Positions 17,881-28,350 of a stretch of 64,000 bases of DNA are shown here, one piece after another. This DNA comes from Tritrichomonas musculus (taxonomy: Eukaryota > Parabasalia > Tritrichomonadida > Tritrichomonadidae). The first letter of the stretch is position 1. Every line of letters begins with the position of its first letter. The notes under the pieces are model-generated. The model had not been told where the DNA came from. It saw only the letters and a list, made by a program, of their open reading frames with translations, and searched no databases. The translations under genes were made by a program, and so were the position numbers. The stretch covers positions 868,001 to 932,000 of the forward strand of contig JAPFFF010000051.1 in assembly GCA_039105265.1 (NCBI GenBank). Reading direction: 5' to 3'.

Positions 17881-20800
17881 TTAATGATTAATCAACAATT
17901 GCGCAACAGCATCTTGAGTAGTCTGTCTTTCAGAAACATTAAGCATTCTTCTAATTGCCTGATCAGAATCTTGCAATTTGATATAATTATCTCTAATTCG
18001 ATCTATGAGGATCTTGAAAGGTTTCTCTTCCATTTTCCCAATAAACCCGCAAAACGTTGTTCTGAATGCGTCAATTACATAATGAACCATTTTATGTTGT
18101 TCTTCTGTGAATTGAGCCTTGATCGTTTCTATCTTTTCTTTATATTTGGTTTCGATAGAGCAAGTTTGTGACTTAATTGTAGCTTCAGCGAGCTTCTTTT
18201 CTCGTCCGATTTGCTCACGTAAAGACTGGGCCTCGTTTGTCGCTTTAATTTTGTGTACGTTTAGAATTTTGATAGTTTTTTGCAGATCATCGATAGTACT
18301 ATCTTTCGAAGCTATACATTTTGACATTTCTTCGATATCTTCTCTATTTTCCACATTTTTCTTCTTTAATTCGTCAATTGCTTGGTCAAAAGACTTTTTC
18401 ATTGAATTTTTTTCTGTATTGAATTTTTGAATTAAATTTTGGCTCTGTTTCTCGTTTTCATTCCTTATCTCGTCCATCTCAGCCATCAATGAGTTAATTT
18501 TGTCCGAACTAGCTTTATTCTGTGCTTCTAACTGTTTAATTTTGTTTTCTAAAGAAGAATTTGCATCTTTCAAATCCAAAATTTGATGTTGGTGACCGTT
18601 TATTGTTGATTTGTATTGATTTTCAAGCTGCATATATTTACTGTTCAAACTGCCGAGTTGGTTTTCGGCGTTCTCAGTCAATGTTGCTTCGAGTTCCTTC
18701 TTGCCTTCGATAGCGTCTTTCAGTTCATTATTCAACTGTCTATTTTGAATACGTAACTTCTTTATCGTATCGTTTTGTGAAGTGATTTTCTTCTCCAATT
18801 CAGAGCAGCTTGTTTGGCACAAATCGAGCTCGCTTGTCAATCTAGAAGTTTCAGAACTTAATTGGCCCTTCAATTCTCTGTTTTCTTTGCAATTAGCTTT
18901 GTTCTTCTTTTTCAGAGCTAAAACCCGTTTTGACAATACAAGCATTTGATCGCGTATTTGGTCGACCTTTCCAATGACGTCATCGGTCTCCAAAATTGTC
19001 CCCAGATGGCACAAAACGGACTGCAATTGGTCCTTTTCTCTGGACATGAGGTTGTACTTGTTCACAAACTCAGAAACAACTTTTTGAATGCTTTCAATAA
19101 CCGTCGAACAAGTAATTTGGCTATCGTTGTTTTTGTTGGGATCAAACAAATAAGGTTTTCCTGTCAGTTCTATCGTTACTTCTGTGATTAAAGTCTTCAT
19201 TTTATTTCGGAGTTCAATGGACTCTTCAACTGACTCTTGATAGAGCTTTTGGACTTCATTCAGGCGTTTCTTGTAGTGATCGTCAATTGATCTGAAGCAA
19301 TGTTCAATTTTGGAGGGAAGTTGGAGTGATTCATTGGACACTATTTTGTCTATCTCGGCCACTAATGATGAATCAAAGTTCGTGTAGCGGAATGAGCCTG
19401 GTGGTAGAAGATCATCGGCAGTAACATTCTTTTTACTTTCGTTCCGTATAAAATATTCGTTGTATTCTTGCTTAATCTTGTTTATTTCGTCATCTTTTGA
19501 AGCAATGTTGAGCTCAAGATCGCGTAGTTTCATCGAAAGATCATCATTTTCTTGTTCTTTCTTATGGAGGTCGCTCATGAGCTCCGATATGCGAGCCTCT
19601 TTACGTGCAAGGAGTTTTTTGTCTGGACTGTCTTTGATGATGATTGGAACAGGTTTTTGCTTGTTCACTGTCTGTTGACGTTCATGAAGACTTTTTCTGA
19701 GAGATTCTATTTCCGCAAGACTTTCTTTATGAACTATTTGGAGTGAGTTAAGGTCATTGGTGACTTTTGTAAGATTGATTTCGGCAGTACGCGATGCTGA
19801 TTCGAGTTTGCGATTTTGATCTTGTAATTCATTTTGGCGATTTTGATAGATATTTAATTGAGATGTTAGATCTGTAATACGAGCTTGGAGAGATTCGATC
19901 TGTAAATGGTCACTCTTCCCTCGAGGCGTAGAATCGTTAATATTTTCTGTAGGTAGTAAAAAGGTCTGAATGTTTTGTTCAGGCTCTTTTATGTTTGTAG
20001 TGAGTACTGGTTGGGGTTGTTTGCTCTTTTTTAGTTGTTGTTTTGTATTCTCAAGATTTTCTTTTAGATCGTTAAGTTGACGATTGAGATCTTTGATTGT
20101 GGACTCGTAATTAGACTCGATTTCGCTTTTTTCTTTTTGCATAAATTCTAATTTCCTTTGGAGTGTGGAAATTTCACGTTTTGAGGTTGCTTGTAATTCT
20201 TGATAATTTTTATCTGTTTTCTGGTATTCAAGTTTAACGCTTTTGAGTTTTCTTTTTAAGTTCTTAACCAGCTGAACAAGTTCTGATGATTGTAAGACAT
20301 CTTCACTGCCTAAGTGTTTTGTTTTAACTTTTTGTTCTTCTTCATTTGAAATTATCGGTAAATTTGTTTGTTTTAAAAAGGTAATTAAGTCGTCTAGAGT
20401 CAGAAACTTCATATTGAAGTAAGTATCAGCAGATTCAAGAACATGCTGGATTTTGTTAGAAAAAACCTTTTGATTAACTTGTAATTCATCGTTCTGAGCT
20501 TTGATTTGTGAAAGTTCGTTATATATTTGATCGATATGAGCTTGGTATTTTTCTTTCTGTTTGGTAGACTCATTCTGTGCTGAAAGTCGGTCATTCTGTA
20601 TTTGAGAAGCATAATTAACTTTTTGAGATTCAATGGATTTTAATAGATCAGAATTTGTTTGGAGACTAATTTGAAGCCTGCAATGAAGATTATCATTAGC
20701 AGTCTTAAGGTTGATTACTTCTTGAGAAAGTTCAAGATTTTGTTTTTGAAGTAAGTCTAATTTATGAGTTATATTAACAGCGTCATCGATTTGTGATTTT

Positions 20801-20898
20801 AAAGCCAAATTTTCTTGTTCTAATATGGTATTTCGTTCTTTTAATGTAAATTTGTCGAATACTTGAGACTCGGAGTCGTTGGATGAGAGATCATCCAT
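17881..20898 (-). CDS. long coiled-coil protein
   Basis: The 1005-residue protein is almost entirely heptad-repeat coiled coil (about residues 15-160, 195-500 and 540-940), rich in Glu, Lys, Gln, Leu and Ser. Proteins of this type in trichomonads are often labelled viral A-type inclusion-like; they are more plausibly basal-body, axostyle or Golgi tethers. A non-coil tail stands out: VIDAFRTTFCGFIGKMEEKP, ILIDRIRDNYIKLQDSDQAI and RRMLNVSERQTTQDAVAQLL. This is the likeliest conserved docking domain. A break in the coil near 500-530 (LLPPGSFRYTNFDSSL) may be a hinge. There is no motor domain, signal peptide or membrane segment. The stop is followed directly by ATA, giving TAAATA. Confidence 0.85.
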   Translation of the reverse strand: MDDLSSNDSESQVFDKFTLKERNTILEQENLALKSQIDDAVNITHKLDLLQKQNLELSQEVINLKTANDNLHCRLQISLQTNSDLLKSIESQKVNYASQIQNDRLSAQNESTKQKEKYQAHIDQIYNELSQIKAQNDELQVNQKVFSNKIQHVLESADTYFNMKFLTLDDLITFLKQTNLPIISNEEEQKVKTKHLGSEDVLQSSELVQLVKNLKRKLKSVKLEYQKTDKNYQELQATSKREISTLQRKLEFMQKEKSEIESNYESTIKDLNRQLNDLKENLENTKQQLKKSKQPQPVLTTNIKEPEQNIQTFLLPTENINDSTPRGKSDHLQIESLQARITDLTSQLNIYQNRQNELQDQNRKLESASRTAEINLTKVTNDLNSLQIVHKESLAEIESLRKSLHERQQTVNKQKPVPIIIKDSPDKKLLARKEARISELMSDLHKKEQENDDLSMKLRDLELNIASKDDEINKIKQEYNEYFIRNESKKNVTADDLLPPGSFRYTNFDSSLVAEIDKIVSNESLQLPSKIEHCFRSIDDHYKKRLNEVQKLYQESVEESIELRNKMKTLITEVTIELTGKPYLFDPNKNNDSQITCSTVIESIQKVVSEFVNKYNLMSREKDQLQSVLCHLGTILETDDVIGKVDQIRDQMLVLSKRVLALKKKNKANCKENRELKGQLSSETSRLTSELDLCQTSCSELEKKITSQNDTIKKLRIQNRQLNNELKDAIEGKKELEATLTENAENQLGSLNSKYMQLENQYKSTINGHQHQILDLKDANSSLENKIKQLEAQNKASSDKINSLMAEMDEIRNENEKQSQNLIQKFNTEKNSMKKSFDQAIDELKKKNVENREDIEEMSKCIASKDSTIDDLQKTIKILNVHKIKATNEAQSLREQIGREKKLAEATIKSQTCSIETKYKEKIETIKAQFTEEQHKMVHYVIDAFRTTFCGFIGKMEEKPFKILIDRIRDNYIKLQDSDQAIRRMLNVSERQTTQDAVAQLLINH

Positions 20899-21627
20899 TT
20901 CTTCGAATTTGAGTTCTGGGACCGTTTACTATAACTTTTCTCAATATTTGATTGAGATTATCAATGAGGAATGAGCTTTTCTAGATTGAAATCAATAATA
21001 TTTATGTATTGAGAGTATTATTCAGTATATTTGAAAAAATAATGCAAAAATATTTTTAAATTTCCAGTAAATAATAGTTGTTTTAAAAAACGAAATTAAA
21101 TAAAATTTATTCAAAAATTCTGAGATATTTCAATTCATTTTATTAGAAAAAGATTCATCAAATTTAATATGAAATATCTTCTTATTTAAAAAGTATTTTA
21201 TTAAGTATTAATTTTTTATTTCTTTTATCATAATTTTAATAATATTTTTATATCATATTTTAGATTATTTATGTTTAAATAAGAGGATATTAATATTTTA
21301 AAATTAAATGAAAATAAATATTTTACATGGCGCCAAGTCAATAAGATTTCATCAATATACTCTAATTTCGAGAAAGTAAATTGTTTAGTCAGAATTGATC
21401 AGCCTAGAATGCCAGATAGCAATAAATGCTGGAGATCAAATTTATTTTTAATCGATTTTATTTTTATTCTGAACTTTTAAATTTCATGTTTCATTTAAGC
21501 TTCCAAATATAAGCATTATGAAATAAAAGAAGATAATTTTTTTATACTTTCAATAAATAATTAATAAAATATAAAAATATTATTTTAATTTAATCTATTT
21601 TTATTAATCTCTATTATATTATGCAAT
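20899..21627. other. AT-rich intergenic region, no gene seen
   Basis: About 0.7 kb separating two minus-strand genes. ACCGTTTAC about 22 bp upstream of the coiled-coil start matches the TAAACGG motif seen at other promoters. Otherwise no open frame or repeat was noticed. Confidence 0.45.
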
Positions 21628-22386
21628 TTAGTAATTGTAGTATCCATCTCTTTCAGCTCTACGCTCTTCTCTTTCAAATCTACGTTCTCCATAACCTTCA
21701 TGATGATCACGGTGCTCACGGCGTTCGCCACCACAACAATCATCATGATGTTCACGACGATCATGTTCACGATGTTCACGACATTCTCGACAGCCTTCAT
21801 CATGATGATCGCGGTATCTGTCATCATCATAACGATCACGATGTTCGCGATGTTCATCTCTTCGGCGATCATAATACATTTGATTAGGTGGCATATTTTG
21901 ATCATATTGCATCTGCTGGTCAGCATATTGTTGTTGGTTTCCATATTGAACTTGAGGATCAACATATTGTTGTGCATAAGGATCTCCATATGGTATTTCT
22001 CCATCTCTTTCTGCTCGACGTTCTTCACGTTGTAGTTCACGTTCCTCATGCCTTTCATGACGTTCTTCTCTTCTTTCATCGCGGTACATTTGATCAGGGG
22101 ACATATTTTGATCATACTGCATCTGTGGATTTGCATACTGAGCTTGAGGATCAAAGTATTGTTGCTGATTAGGATATTGAGCTTGAGGATATCCATATGT
22201 TTGCTGGTTAGCATATTGGGATTGATACTGTTGTTGGTTGTCATATTGTTGTCCTTGTGGATAAATTACAACTTGTTCGCCATTTTTTGCAGCATCTTTT
22301 TCAATACGCTCTAAATCTTTTTGTTCTTTTTTCTCTTCACGCTTTTCTTTATGCTCTTTGATTTCTTCCTTTAGTTTCTTAAACAT
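21628..22386 (-). CDS. charged Tyr/Gln-rich repeat protein
   Basis: A 252-residue protein of unrecognised family. It has three parts: a Lys/Glu helical head (MFKKLKEEIKEHKEKREEKK), then a Tyr/Gln/Pro-rich region (about 45-100) with QYANPQMQYDQNMSPDQMY, then Arg/Glu/His-rich stretches. The Tyr/Gln block followed by an acidic-basic block is duplicated: YDQNMSPDQMY and YDQNMPPNQMY each precede an Arg-rich stretch, and EERRAERDG occurs twice. There are two Cys pairs (GCRECREH, DDCCGGE). The composition suggests a disordered, possibly condensate-forming or RNA-associated protein, but this is inference. The first ATG is used. Confidence 0.75.
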   Translation of the reverse strand: MFKKLKEEIKEHKEKREEKKEQKDLERIEKDAAKNGEQVVIYPQGQQYDNQQQYQSQYANQQTYGYPQAQYPNQQQYFDPQAQYANPQMQYDQNMSPDQMYRDERREERHERHEERELQREERRAERDGEIPYGDPYAQQYVDPQVQYGNQQQYADQQMQYDQNMPPNQMYYDRRRDEHREHRDRYDDDRYRDHHDEGCRECREHREHDRREHHDDCCGGERREHRDHHEGYGERRFEREERRAERDGYYNY

Positions 22387-22678
22387 TAAATAAAAATGAT
22401 GTTTGAATAAGCATGTTTAATTCGAAATAACAAATTAAGATATTTTTGAAAAATTGATAAAAAATCTTATGGTCTAAATTCGAGATTTTTGTCAGAAAAA
22501 AGTATAATATGTAAACATATTTCTTATTTATATAATTATTTTATATGAAAATTTAATTTTTTAATTTAAACATTCGTTTTAATTAATGCAATATTAAGAA
22601 ATTTATGAAATTTTCTTTTCCGATAAAATAAAAAAAAACAATCAAAAAGTCGATTTTACAACATTTCCTAATACGGTA
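22387..22678. other. AT-rich intergenic region
   Basis: About 0.3 kb upstream of the charged-protein gene, with no gene or RNA seen. Confidence 0.4.
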
Positions 22679-22976
22679 TAGTATGACGATAAACCGGTCG
22701 ACATCACGAAAAACTGGTCGACATCATCAAATTTTTCATTAAACTCCTAGAAATACTCGGAATACTTTTCTATGATGCTTATTCAAAAACAGGTAGAAAT
22801 TATAAAATTTTTAAAATTTTAAATTTTTTAGAACTTTGAGTTATATTTGAGAGAATTTTCAATATCATTTTTCATTCAATTTTGAAAATCTTTATGAAAT
22901 ATTTGAGTGCGATTTTATGAAAAAGTTTACGATGTCGACCGGTTTTTCTGATGTTTACTCGTTTATCGTCTCACTA
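22679..22976. mobile_element. 298-bp MITE with TA flanks
   Basis: The left end reads TAGTATGACGATAAAC and the right end, on the complement, TAGTGAGACGATAAAC. TA lies at 22677-22678 and 22977-22978. Each end also carries an internal copy of GGTCGACATC(A/G). The left end has the unit twice (ACCGGTCGACATCACGAAAA and ACTGGTCGACATC). It is non-coding. The family is not certain; Tc1/mariner is suggested by the TA. Confidence 0.75.
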
Positions 22977-23136
22977 TATATGAAAAAGTTTTCATAAATA
23001 CAAATATCGTTTTTTAACGTATGATTATTTTTTGAACAAAATTATTAATAATAAGTATTGCTGATTCAGCTATTAAACTATATTTTTTATTTAAAGAGAA
23101 AAATGATTGTAAAAAATAAAAAAAACACAACAAATT

Positions 23137-24606
23137 TTACTGAGTGCTATCTGATATGCCAGGCATGTCATTAATTAAAAGTAAGCTTTGAGTTTCAATA
23201 ATTTTCTTTTTGGGAAGATTATCAAAATCGTTCAAAGATGTTGAATGAGACATTGGTTTCTTAATACAAGGATGTGATCTTCTGGAACTAGTGACAAACG
23301 CTGGGTTTATACGATATTGAGATGGTATATGATGTAATGATTGAATCGTGTTGATTTGTTTACAGTTTTTGGTAGATATCGTTCGAGTCGATGGTGACCT
23401 GTGTAGTATTGGATGTCGTATTGAAAAATAATGATGAATTTTGTCTTCGTTGTTAAATGATTCAACTTTGTAATAAACTGTATCTGCTTTCTGAAGGCGT
23501 GAAAGAGGAGAAAATGAAATGAATTCAATTCGATCGTCGCTCTCAAAAAGTTTTAATATTCCTGATTTATTTCCCATATCTTGACTGTATGATGAAGCTG
23601 AGAAAACCGTAATACATTTCTCATTAAAATATTTTTTTGTCCCATGTTTTACACACTCGTGTGCACGAATAATTCGATTTAGAGAATTATCTAATAAGAA
23701 TTTTTTTACAGAATCTGAATTAAACAAATATCCACGTCCTCTTGGGTTTTCACCAAATAAGCAAGTGTGACTATTAGATGGGTCACTCCAAAGTAAATCT
23801 GTGAAAAGCCTATTATCTTCAAAATATACAATTGGTCTGATGATATCTTTTTGGAGTGAATATAAATATTCCAAACGTGGTGATAAACCACCATGAATAC
23901 AAAATGTTGTATGATTAACAACTGCTCCGATTGGCAAATATGAAAAAGCTTTGATAAATGAATCATACAATTTATCTGAATATTTATAACGATTCATATT
24001 ACTGTAGTTGGTATAATATTCATCATATTTATCATCAAATGTGAGTTTGCTTTTCTTATCGAAGTCGTCAAACTTGAATGATAAAGAATTTGTTTGCGAT
24101 TTTTCTAAATTTTTTTGTTGATCTGATGGATCTTTGATTTTTCCTGGTTTATGATAATTGATAATTTCATCTTTGAATCCGTATTGATTACACATGGTAT
24201 CAAATTCATGATTGCCTCGAAGTAAAAAAAAGTTATTCGGATAAAGAACTTTGAATGAAAATAGTATCGTGATACATTCAAGTGAAAAATCACCTCGATC
24301 AACATAATCTCCAAGGAAAAGAACTTTGTTATCATTCTCTTGAACATACTTGAGAATTCTTAGTAAATCATGAAAACTTCCATGAATATCTCCAACTATA
24401 ATTAAATCATCATTTATTTCAAGAACATTATCTTCTTTCTCAAAGATTGAACGTGCTTCATGACATAGCTGAATTAAATCGTTTTCTTCGAACGACGGAA
24501 TTGGATCTCCCTCTTTTGATTGATAACCAATATCAAGCAACTTTTCTAATGGATATTCTTTGATGAATGAATAAGCTGATAATATATATTCTGCTACTTT
24601 TTCCAT
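23137..24606 (-). CDS. PPP-family Ser/Thr protein phosphatase, copy 1
   Basis: This 489-residue phosphatase carries every PPP catalytic motif: GDIHG (72-76), GDYVDRG (99-105), GNHE (131-134), IHGGLSP, WSDP, RAHE and the FSASSY segment. It should therefore be an active metallophosphatase removing phosphate from Ser/Thr, of the PP1/PP2A/calcineurin type. Compared with PP1 (about 330 residues) it has an insert of about 50 residues after GNHE...NYHKPGK (Lys/Asp/Ser-rich) and a basic C-terminal tail of about 90 residues (RHPILHRSPSTRTISTKNCK), likely regulatory. It is a tandem copy of the gene at 25680-27155; long DNA tracts are identical between the two and others are diverged. The ATG at 24606 follows the paralogue. 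AAAACGTTTT lies about 44 bp upstream. Confidence 0.92.
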   Translation of the reverse strand: MEKVAEYILSAYSFIKEYPLEKLLDIGYQSKEGDPIPSFEENDLIQLCHEARSIFEKEDNVLEINDDLIIVGDIHGSFHDLLRILKYVQENDNKVLFLGDYVDRGDFSLECITILFSFKVLYPNNFFLLRGNHEFDTMCNQYGFKDEIINYHKPGKIKDPSDQQKNLEKSQTNSLSFKFDDFDKKSKLTFDDKYDEYYTNYSNMNRYKYSDKLYDSFIKAFSYLPIGAVVNHTTFCIHGGLSPRLEYLYSLQKDIIRPIVYFEDNRLFTDLLWSDPSNSHTCLFGENPRGRGYLFNSDSVKKFLLDNSLNRIIRAHECVKHGTKKYFNEKCITVFSASSYSQDMGNKSGILKLFESDDRIEFISFSPLSRLQKADTVYYKVESFNNEDKIHHYFSIRHPILHRSPSTRTISTKNCKQINTIQSLHHIPSQYRINPAFVTSSRRSHPCIKKPMSHSTSLNDFDNLPKKKIIETQSLLLINDMPGISDSTQ

Positions 24607-25679
24607 CTGATTATCTTTTCAATTTCAAAGATATTCATTAATTTCTGATAAAAACGTTTTCAGTAGTCAAAAAAAAGAAAAATATTCAATTTTTTCTGAA
24701 TAATTAAAAAAATAAAATTTATGTGATTCAAAATTTAACTATTTGTTATAAAAAAAAAAATAATATTATGTTAAATGAGTTTGTCGATTTTAAGGCAGAA
24801 AATCTTTTAGATGATTGCGAAATGAATATAAACATAAATTTACGAAAACACAATATAGTTTTCAATCAACTTTTTCTGAACGAATTTGGTAAATAATTAT
24901 GATGGTTTGTAAAGGTTTTGAATTTAAAAATAGTGCGTTTAAAATAGATTAATATGGTTAATGATAATATGTAATTTTGAAATTACCTATTGAAAAAAAT
25001 GAAATCATTTTTTGAATTTGAATCTAAACTTTCAAAAAGTCAAACCATATTCATATCTTGAAAATTGAATTAAATATCAAATCCAATAACTTTAATAATA
25101 GTTTCAAAAATAATTTTATTTTAAAAAAATAAAATGAATCGGGAAAACAATATGAAATGATGTTTTTTCTTTATTCAAAATTTGAAATAAAAAAAGAAAT
25201 GTTTATTTTTAATTTCATTCAAAAGATCCTATTCTTCTTAATAAAAATTTAGATTGAATGTCAATGAACATTTTCGTTTCAATCAATTTGAGTAGAGAAA
25301 TTTGAATGATGAATCTTTCTATTGTTTTTTGAATGTGATTTTTAAATAAATGCAGATAGTCAACCTCTAAATACCAAAAGTTCAAATTGATAAGGTGAGA
25401 TAATTTATGAAAAAATTGATAATACTCTCTCTATTTGAGAGAGTTACACTTTGCATTTTGAAAAAGTATATGATATTTCATTTTCGCTTTCATCTTCGCA
25501 TTTTAGTTGATTTTTAAAAAAAAATCTAAATTACTTTCAACTCTTTCCATCAAGCATTTATATTGAATAAATAAATGGATTTTCAATTAAAATGATGATT
25601 TAAAACTGATAAAATATACAAAAAAAATTTAAAATAAGACAATTAAGTTATTTATTAAATAATTTACAAACAAATATAT
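24607..25679. other. spacer between the two phosphatase genes
   Basis: About 1.07 kb of AT-rich DNA without an open frame of note. A small hairpin (ACTCTCTC...GAGAGAGT) lies near 25425. The spacer bears no obvious resemblance to the region 5' of the second gene. Confidence 0.45.
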
Positions 25680-27155
25680 TTACATGTCATCTGAATTATT
25701 TAATTTTTCATTTAAAAATATTAATTTATTAGAGCTATCAGAGATATCATTAATATCTGCTTTACATTCATCAATGCCATCCATAGAAATTGAGTGATGT
25801 ATAAATGGTTTCTGAATCAATAAATTATTTTTTCTGGAATTAGTCACAAACATTGGTTTCCGATTTAGAATCTTCGAGTCAAAACGGGGAGGCGACATAA
25901 AATGAATAGATTGATGCGTTCTGATTTGTTTACAGTTTTTGGTAGATATCGTTCGAGTCGATGGTGACCTGTGTAGTATTGGATGTCGTATTGAAAAATA
26001 ATGATGAATTTTGTCTTCGTTGTTAAATGATTCAACTTTGTAATAAACTGTATCTGCTTTCTGAAGGCGTGAAAGAGGAGAAAATGAAATGAATTCAATT
26101 CGATCGTCGCTCTCAAAAAGTTTTAATATTCCTGATTTATTTCCCATATCTTGACTGTATGATGAAGCTGAGAAAACCGTAATACATTTCTCATTAAAAT
26201 ATTTTTTTGTCCCATGTTTTACACACTCGTGTGCTCTGATGATTCGATTTAGAGAATTGTTTTTCAAAAACTTTGTAATAGAAGATACATTAAACAAATA
26301 TCCTCTCCCTCTTGGGTTTTCATAGAACATGTAATTAAAGCTTGCAGCAGGATCACTCCAAATAACGTCTGAAAAAAGAGTATTCTCTTCAAAAGTGGTT
26401 ATTGGTCTGTTGATATTAATTCGAAGATTATCAATTTTTTCAAGTTGAGGACTTAGGCCTCCGTGAATACAAAAAGTGGTATTGTTTACAATAGCTCCTA
26501 TTGGTAAATATGAAAAAGTTTGAAGGAAAGCCTCATAAAGTTTTTCTGAATAATTATAGCAATCCATATTGTTGTGGCTAGCATAATATTCATCGTATTT
26601 TTTATTCTTTATACTAGTTTTGCTTTTGTTTGGTTTCTTTTCTTTTTCAGCTCGAGAATAATCATTATCATGAATTGACTCTTTAACTTTTTTGGGATTA
26701 TGATAGTTTAAAACTTCATCTTTGAATCCGTATTGATTACACATGGTATCAAATTCATGATTGCCTCGAAGTAAAAAAAAGTTATTCGGATAAAGAACTT
26801 TGAATGAAAATAGTATCGTGATACATTCAAGTGAAAAATCACCTCGATCAACATAATCTCCAAGGAAAAGAACTTTGTTATCATTCTCTTGAACATACTT
26901 GAGAATTCTTAGTAAATCATGAAAACTTCCATGAATATCTCCAACTATAATTAAATCATCATTTATTTCAAGAACATTATCTTCTTTCTCAAAGATTGAA
27001 CGTGCTTCATGACATAGCTGAATTAAATCGTTTTCTTCGAACGACGGAATTGGATCTCCCTCTTTTGATTGATAACCAATATCAAGCAACTTTTCTAATG
27101 GATATTCTTTGATGAATGAATAAGCTGATAATATATATTCTGCAGATTTTTTCAT
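25680..27155 (-). CDS. PPP-family Ser/Thr protein phosphatase, copy 2
   Basis: A 491-residue paralogue of the protein at 23137-24606, with the same catalytic set (GDIHG, GDYVDRG, GNHE, IHGGLSP, WSDP, RAHE, SASSY). The N-terminal 145 residues are identical except near the start (MKKSAEY against MEKVAEY), as are about 100 residues at the end of the catalytic domain. The insert after GNHE (KKVKESIHDNDYSRAEKEKK) and the middle of the domain have diverged, as has the last part of the tail (KPFIHHSISMDGIDEC and after). The differences fall in regions that would change partner choice, not chemistry. The stop is followed by ATA, giving TAAATA. Confidence 0.92.
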   Translation of the reverse strand: MKKSAEYILSAYSFIKEYPLEKLLDIGYQSKEGDPIPSFEENDLIQLCHEARSIFEKEDNVLEINDDLIIVGDIHGSFHDLLRILKYVQENDNKVLFLGDYVDRGDFSLECITILFSFKVLYPNNFFLLRGNHEFDTMCNQYGFKDEVLNYHNPKKVKESIHDNDYSRAEKEKKPNKSKTSIKNKKYDEYYASHNNMDCYNYSEKLYEAFLQTFSYLPIGAIVNNTTFCIHGGLSPQLEKIDNLRININRPITTFEENTLFSDVIWSDPAASFNYMFYENPRGRGYLFNVSSITKFLKNNSLNRIIRAHECVKHGTKKYFNEKCITVFSASSYSQDMGNKSGILKLFESDDRIEFISFSPLSRLQKADTVYYKVESFNNEDKIHHYFSIRHPILHRSPSTRTISTKNCKQIRTHQSIHFMSPPRFDSKILNRKPMFVTNSRKNNLLIQKPFIHHSISMDGIDECKADINDISDSSNKLIFLNEKLNNSDDM

Positions 27156-27449
27156 TTCTAATAAAAATTAATATTTCTTCAGAAATCAAAAAACTTTTTT
27201 TCTTTGCTAAATAAACTTTTTCAGTATCGATTGTTTTTCAAAAATTCAAAAAATGTCCAATAAGCATTCAAACTAATAAACGGAAACGGTTCATTTCTTC
27301 TTAATTATGAGTATAAATAAGTTCTTTATTTTTACTTTGAAATCATTTAAAAAAAAGATATTTGGGACGGAATAAAAGCTTTTTAAAAGAGTACAAAAAG
27401 ATAAGTATTAAAATCAATTCAATTTTATTTCTTTTGAATAATATTAGAG

Positions 27450-27929
27450 TTAGACTTGTTATTTTGAGAATCGATATCAAAAACGTCACTTTTTTTCATC
27501 TGATACTCGATTATCAGTTTAAAAATCTGATATCGAGATTATCGATTATCAAGATATCAGATATGAAATGTGATATAAAAATAATTGTAAACTTGATATC
27601 AATTACCGAGATCTCGAGATCTTAAATAGATTTATCTTTTTTTATAATTGGTATTTGTGATTTTATTATATCTAAAAATAAATAATAGAATGAATTGATG
27701 TTTATTATAAGATTAAAATCAAAAAAAAACATTCTTTTTTATGAAATATTTGAGAATGAATTATGATCATATATTTATCAAAAAGTTTAATTGAAAATTC
27801 TGATATCAAAAGCTGAGAAAAAAATTCTCGATCTCTGAAATCGATCTCGAGAATCTGTGTATATTTATATATCGATATCAAAAAGTCAATCAATTATTGA
27901 TCTCGAGAATCAGAGAATAACAAGTCTAA
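27450..27929. mobile_element. 480-bp MITE with 6-bp target duplication
   Basis: The ends are perfect inverted repeats TTAGACTTGTTATT, with weaker pairing further in, flanked by TTAGAG on both sides (27444-27449 and 27930-27935). The interior is full of GATATC, TCGAGA and GAGAATC words in both orientations. It has no coding capacity. A 6-bp duplication does not fit the hAT or TA-type elements elsewhere in this window; an 8-bp TTAGAGTT duplication is possible if the right end carries two extra bases. The family is left open. Confidence 0.75.
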
Positions 27930-28194
27930 TTAGAGTTACTGAAACTAAATTTTTTCGTGGGCCCTTCTGAAAAAGAGGAAATCAAAATGCATTTATTGCA
28001 TAAAATACTGTTATTTTTTTGATTTTATTATTAATAATAAATAATGCATTCATTATAGAAATTAATATAATAAAATTTAGTAAATTTGATGGAAAAAGCA
28101 TCAATAATGACGGGTAATGTTAAAAGCTTCTCCAGATTTTTTTTTGAATGGTTGAACTATTGCTAATGGTTTTAAACCATTTATTGCAATATAA

Positions 28195-28350
28195 ATAAAA
28201 ACTATTGTTTCGGATTTTTATTTATATTTCAATTATCAGTTTAAAAATCTGATAACGAGATTTTCTATATCAATTAAATAAGAAATGCGATATGAATATA
28301 ATTGTAAACTTAGTATCAATTTCCCAAATTTCGAGATCACAAATATATTT
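28195..28350. repeat. diverged partial copy of the 480-bp MITE
   Basis: ATTATCAGTTTAAAAATCTG and ATAATTGTAAACTT at 28220-28310 match the 27510-27600 part of the preceding MITE in the same order and orientation, with many substitutions. The ends are not recognisable. It is probably an older copy or a duplicated fragment. Confidence 0.55.

Noticed and set aside
21585-22314. Met/Ile/Asn-rich frames overlapping the charged Tyr/Gln-rich gene
   Set aside because: Shifted reading of the same repeats; the chosen frame has the most protein-like composition and a clear start and stop.
25865-26116. Small minus-strand frames inside both phosphatase genes
   Set aside because: Identical shadows in both copies, caused by the identical DNA tracts; they lie in the wrong frame of the real gene.
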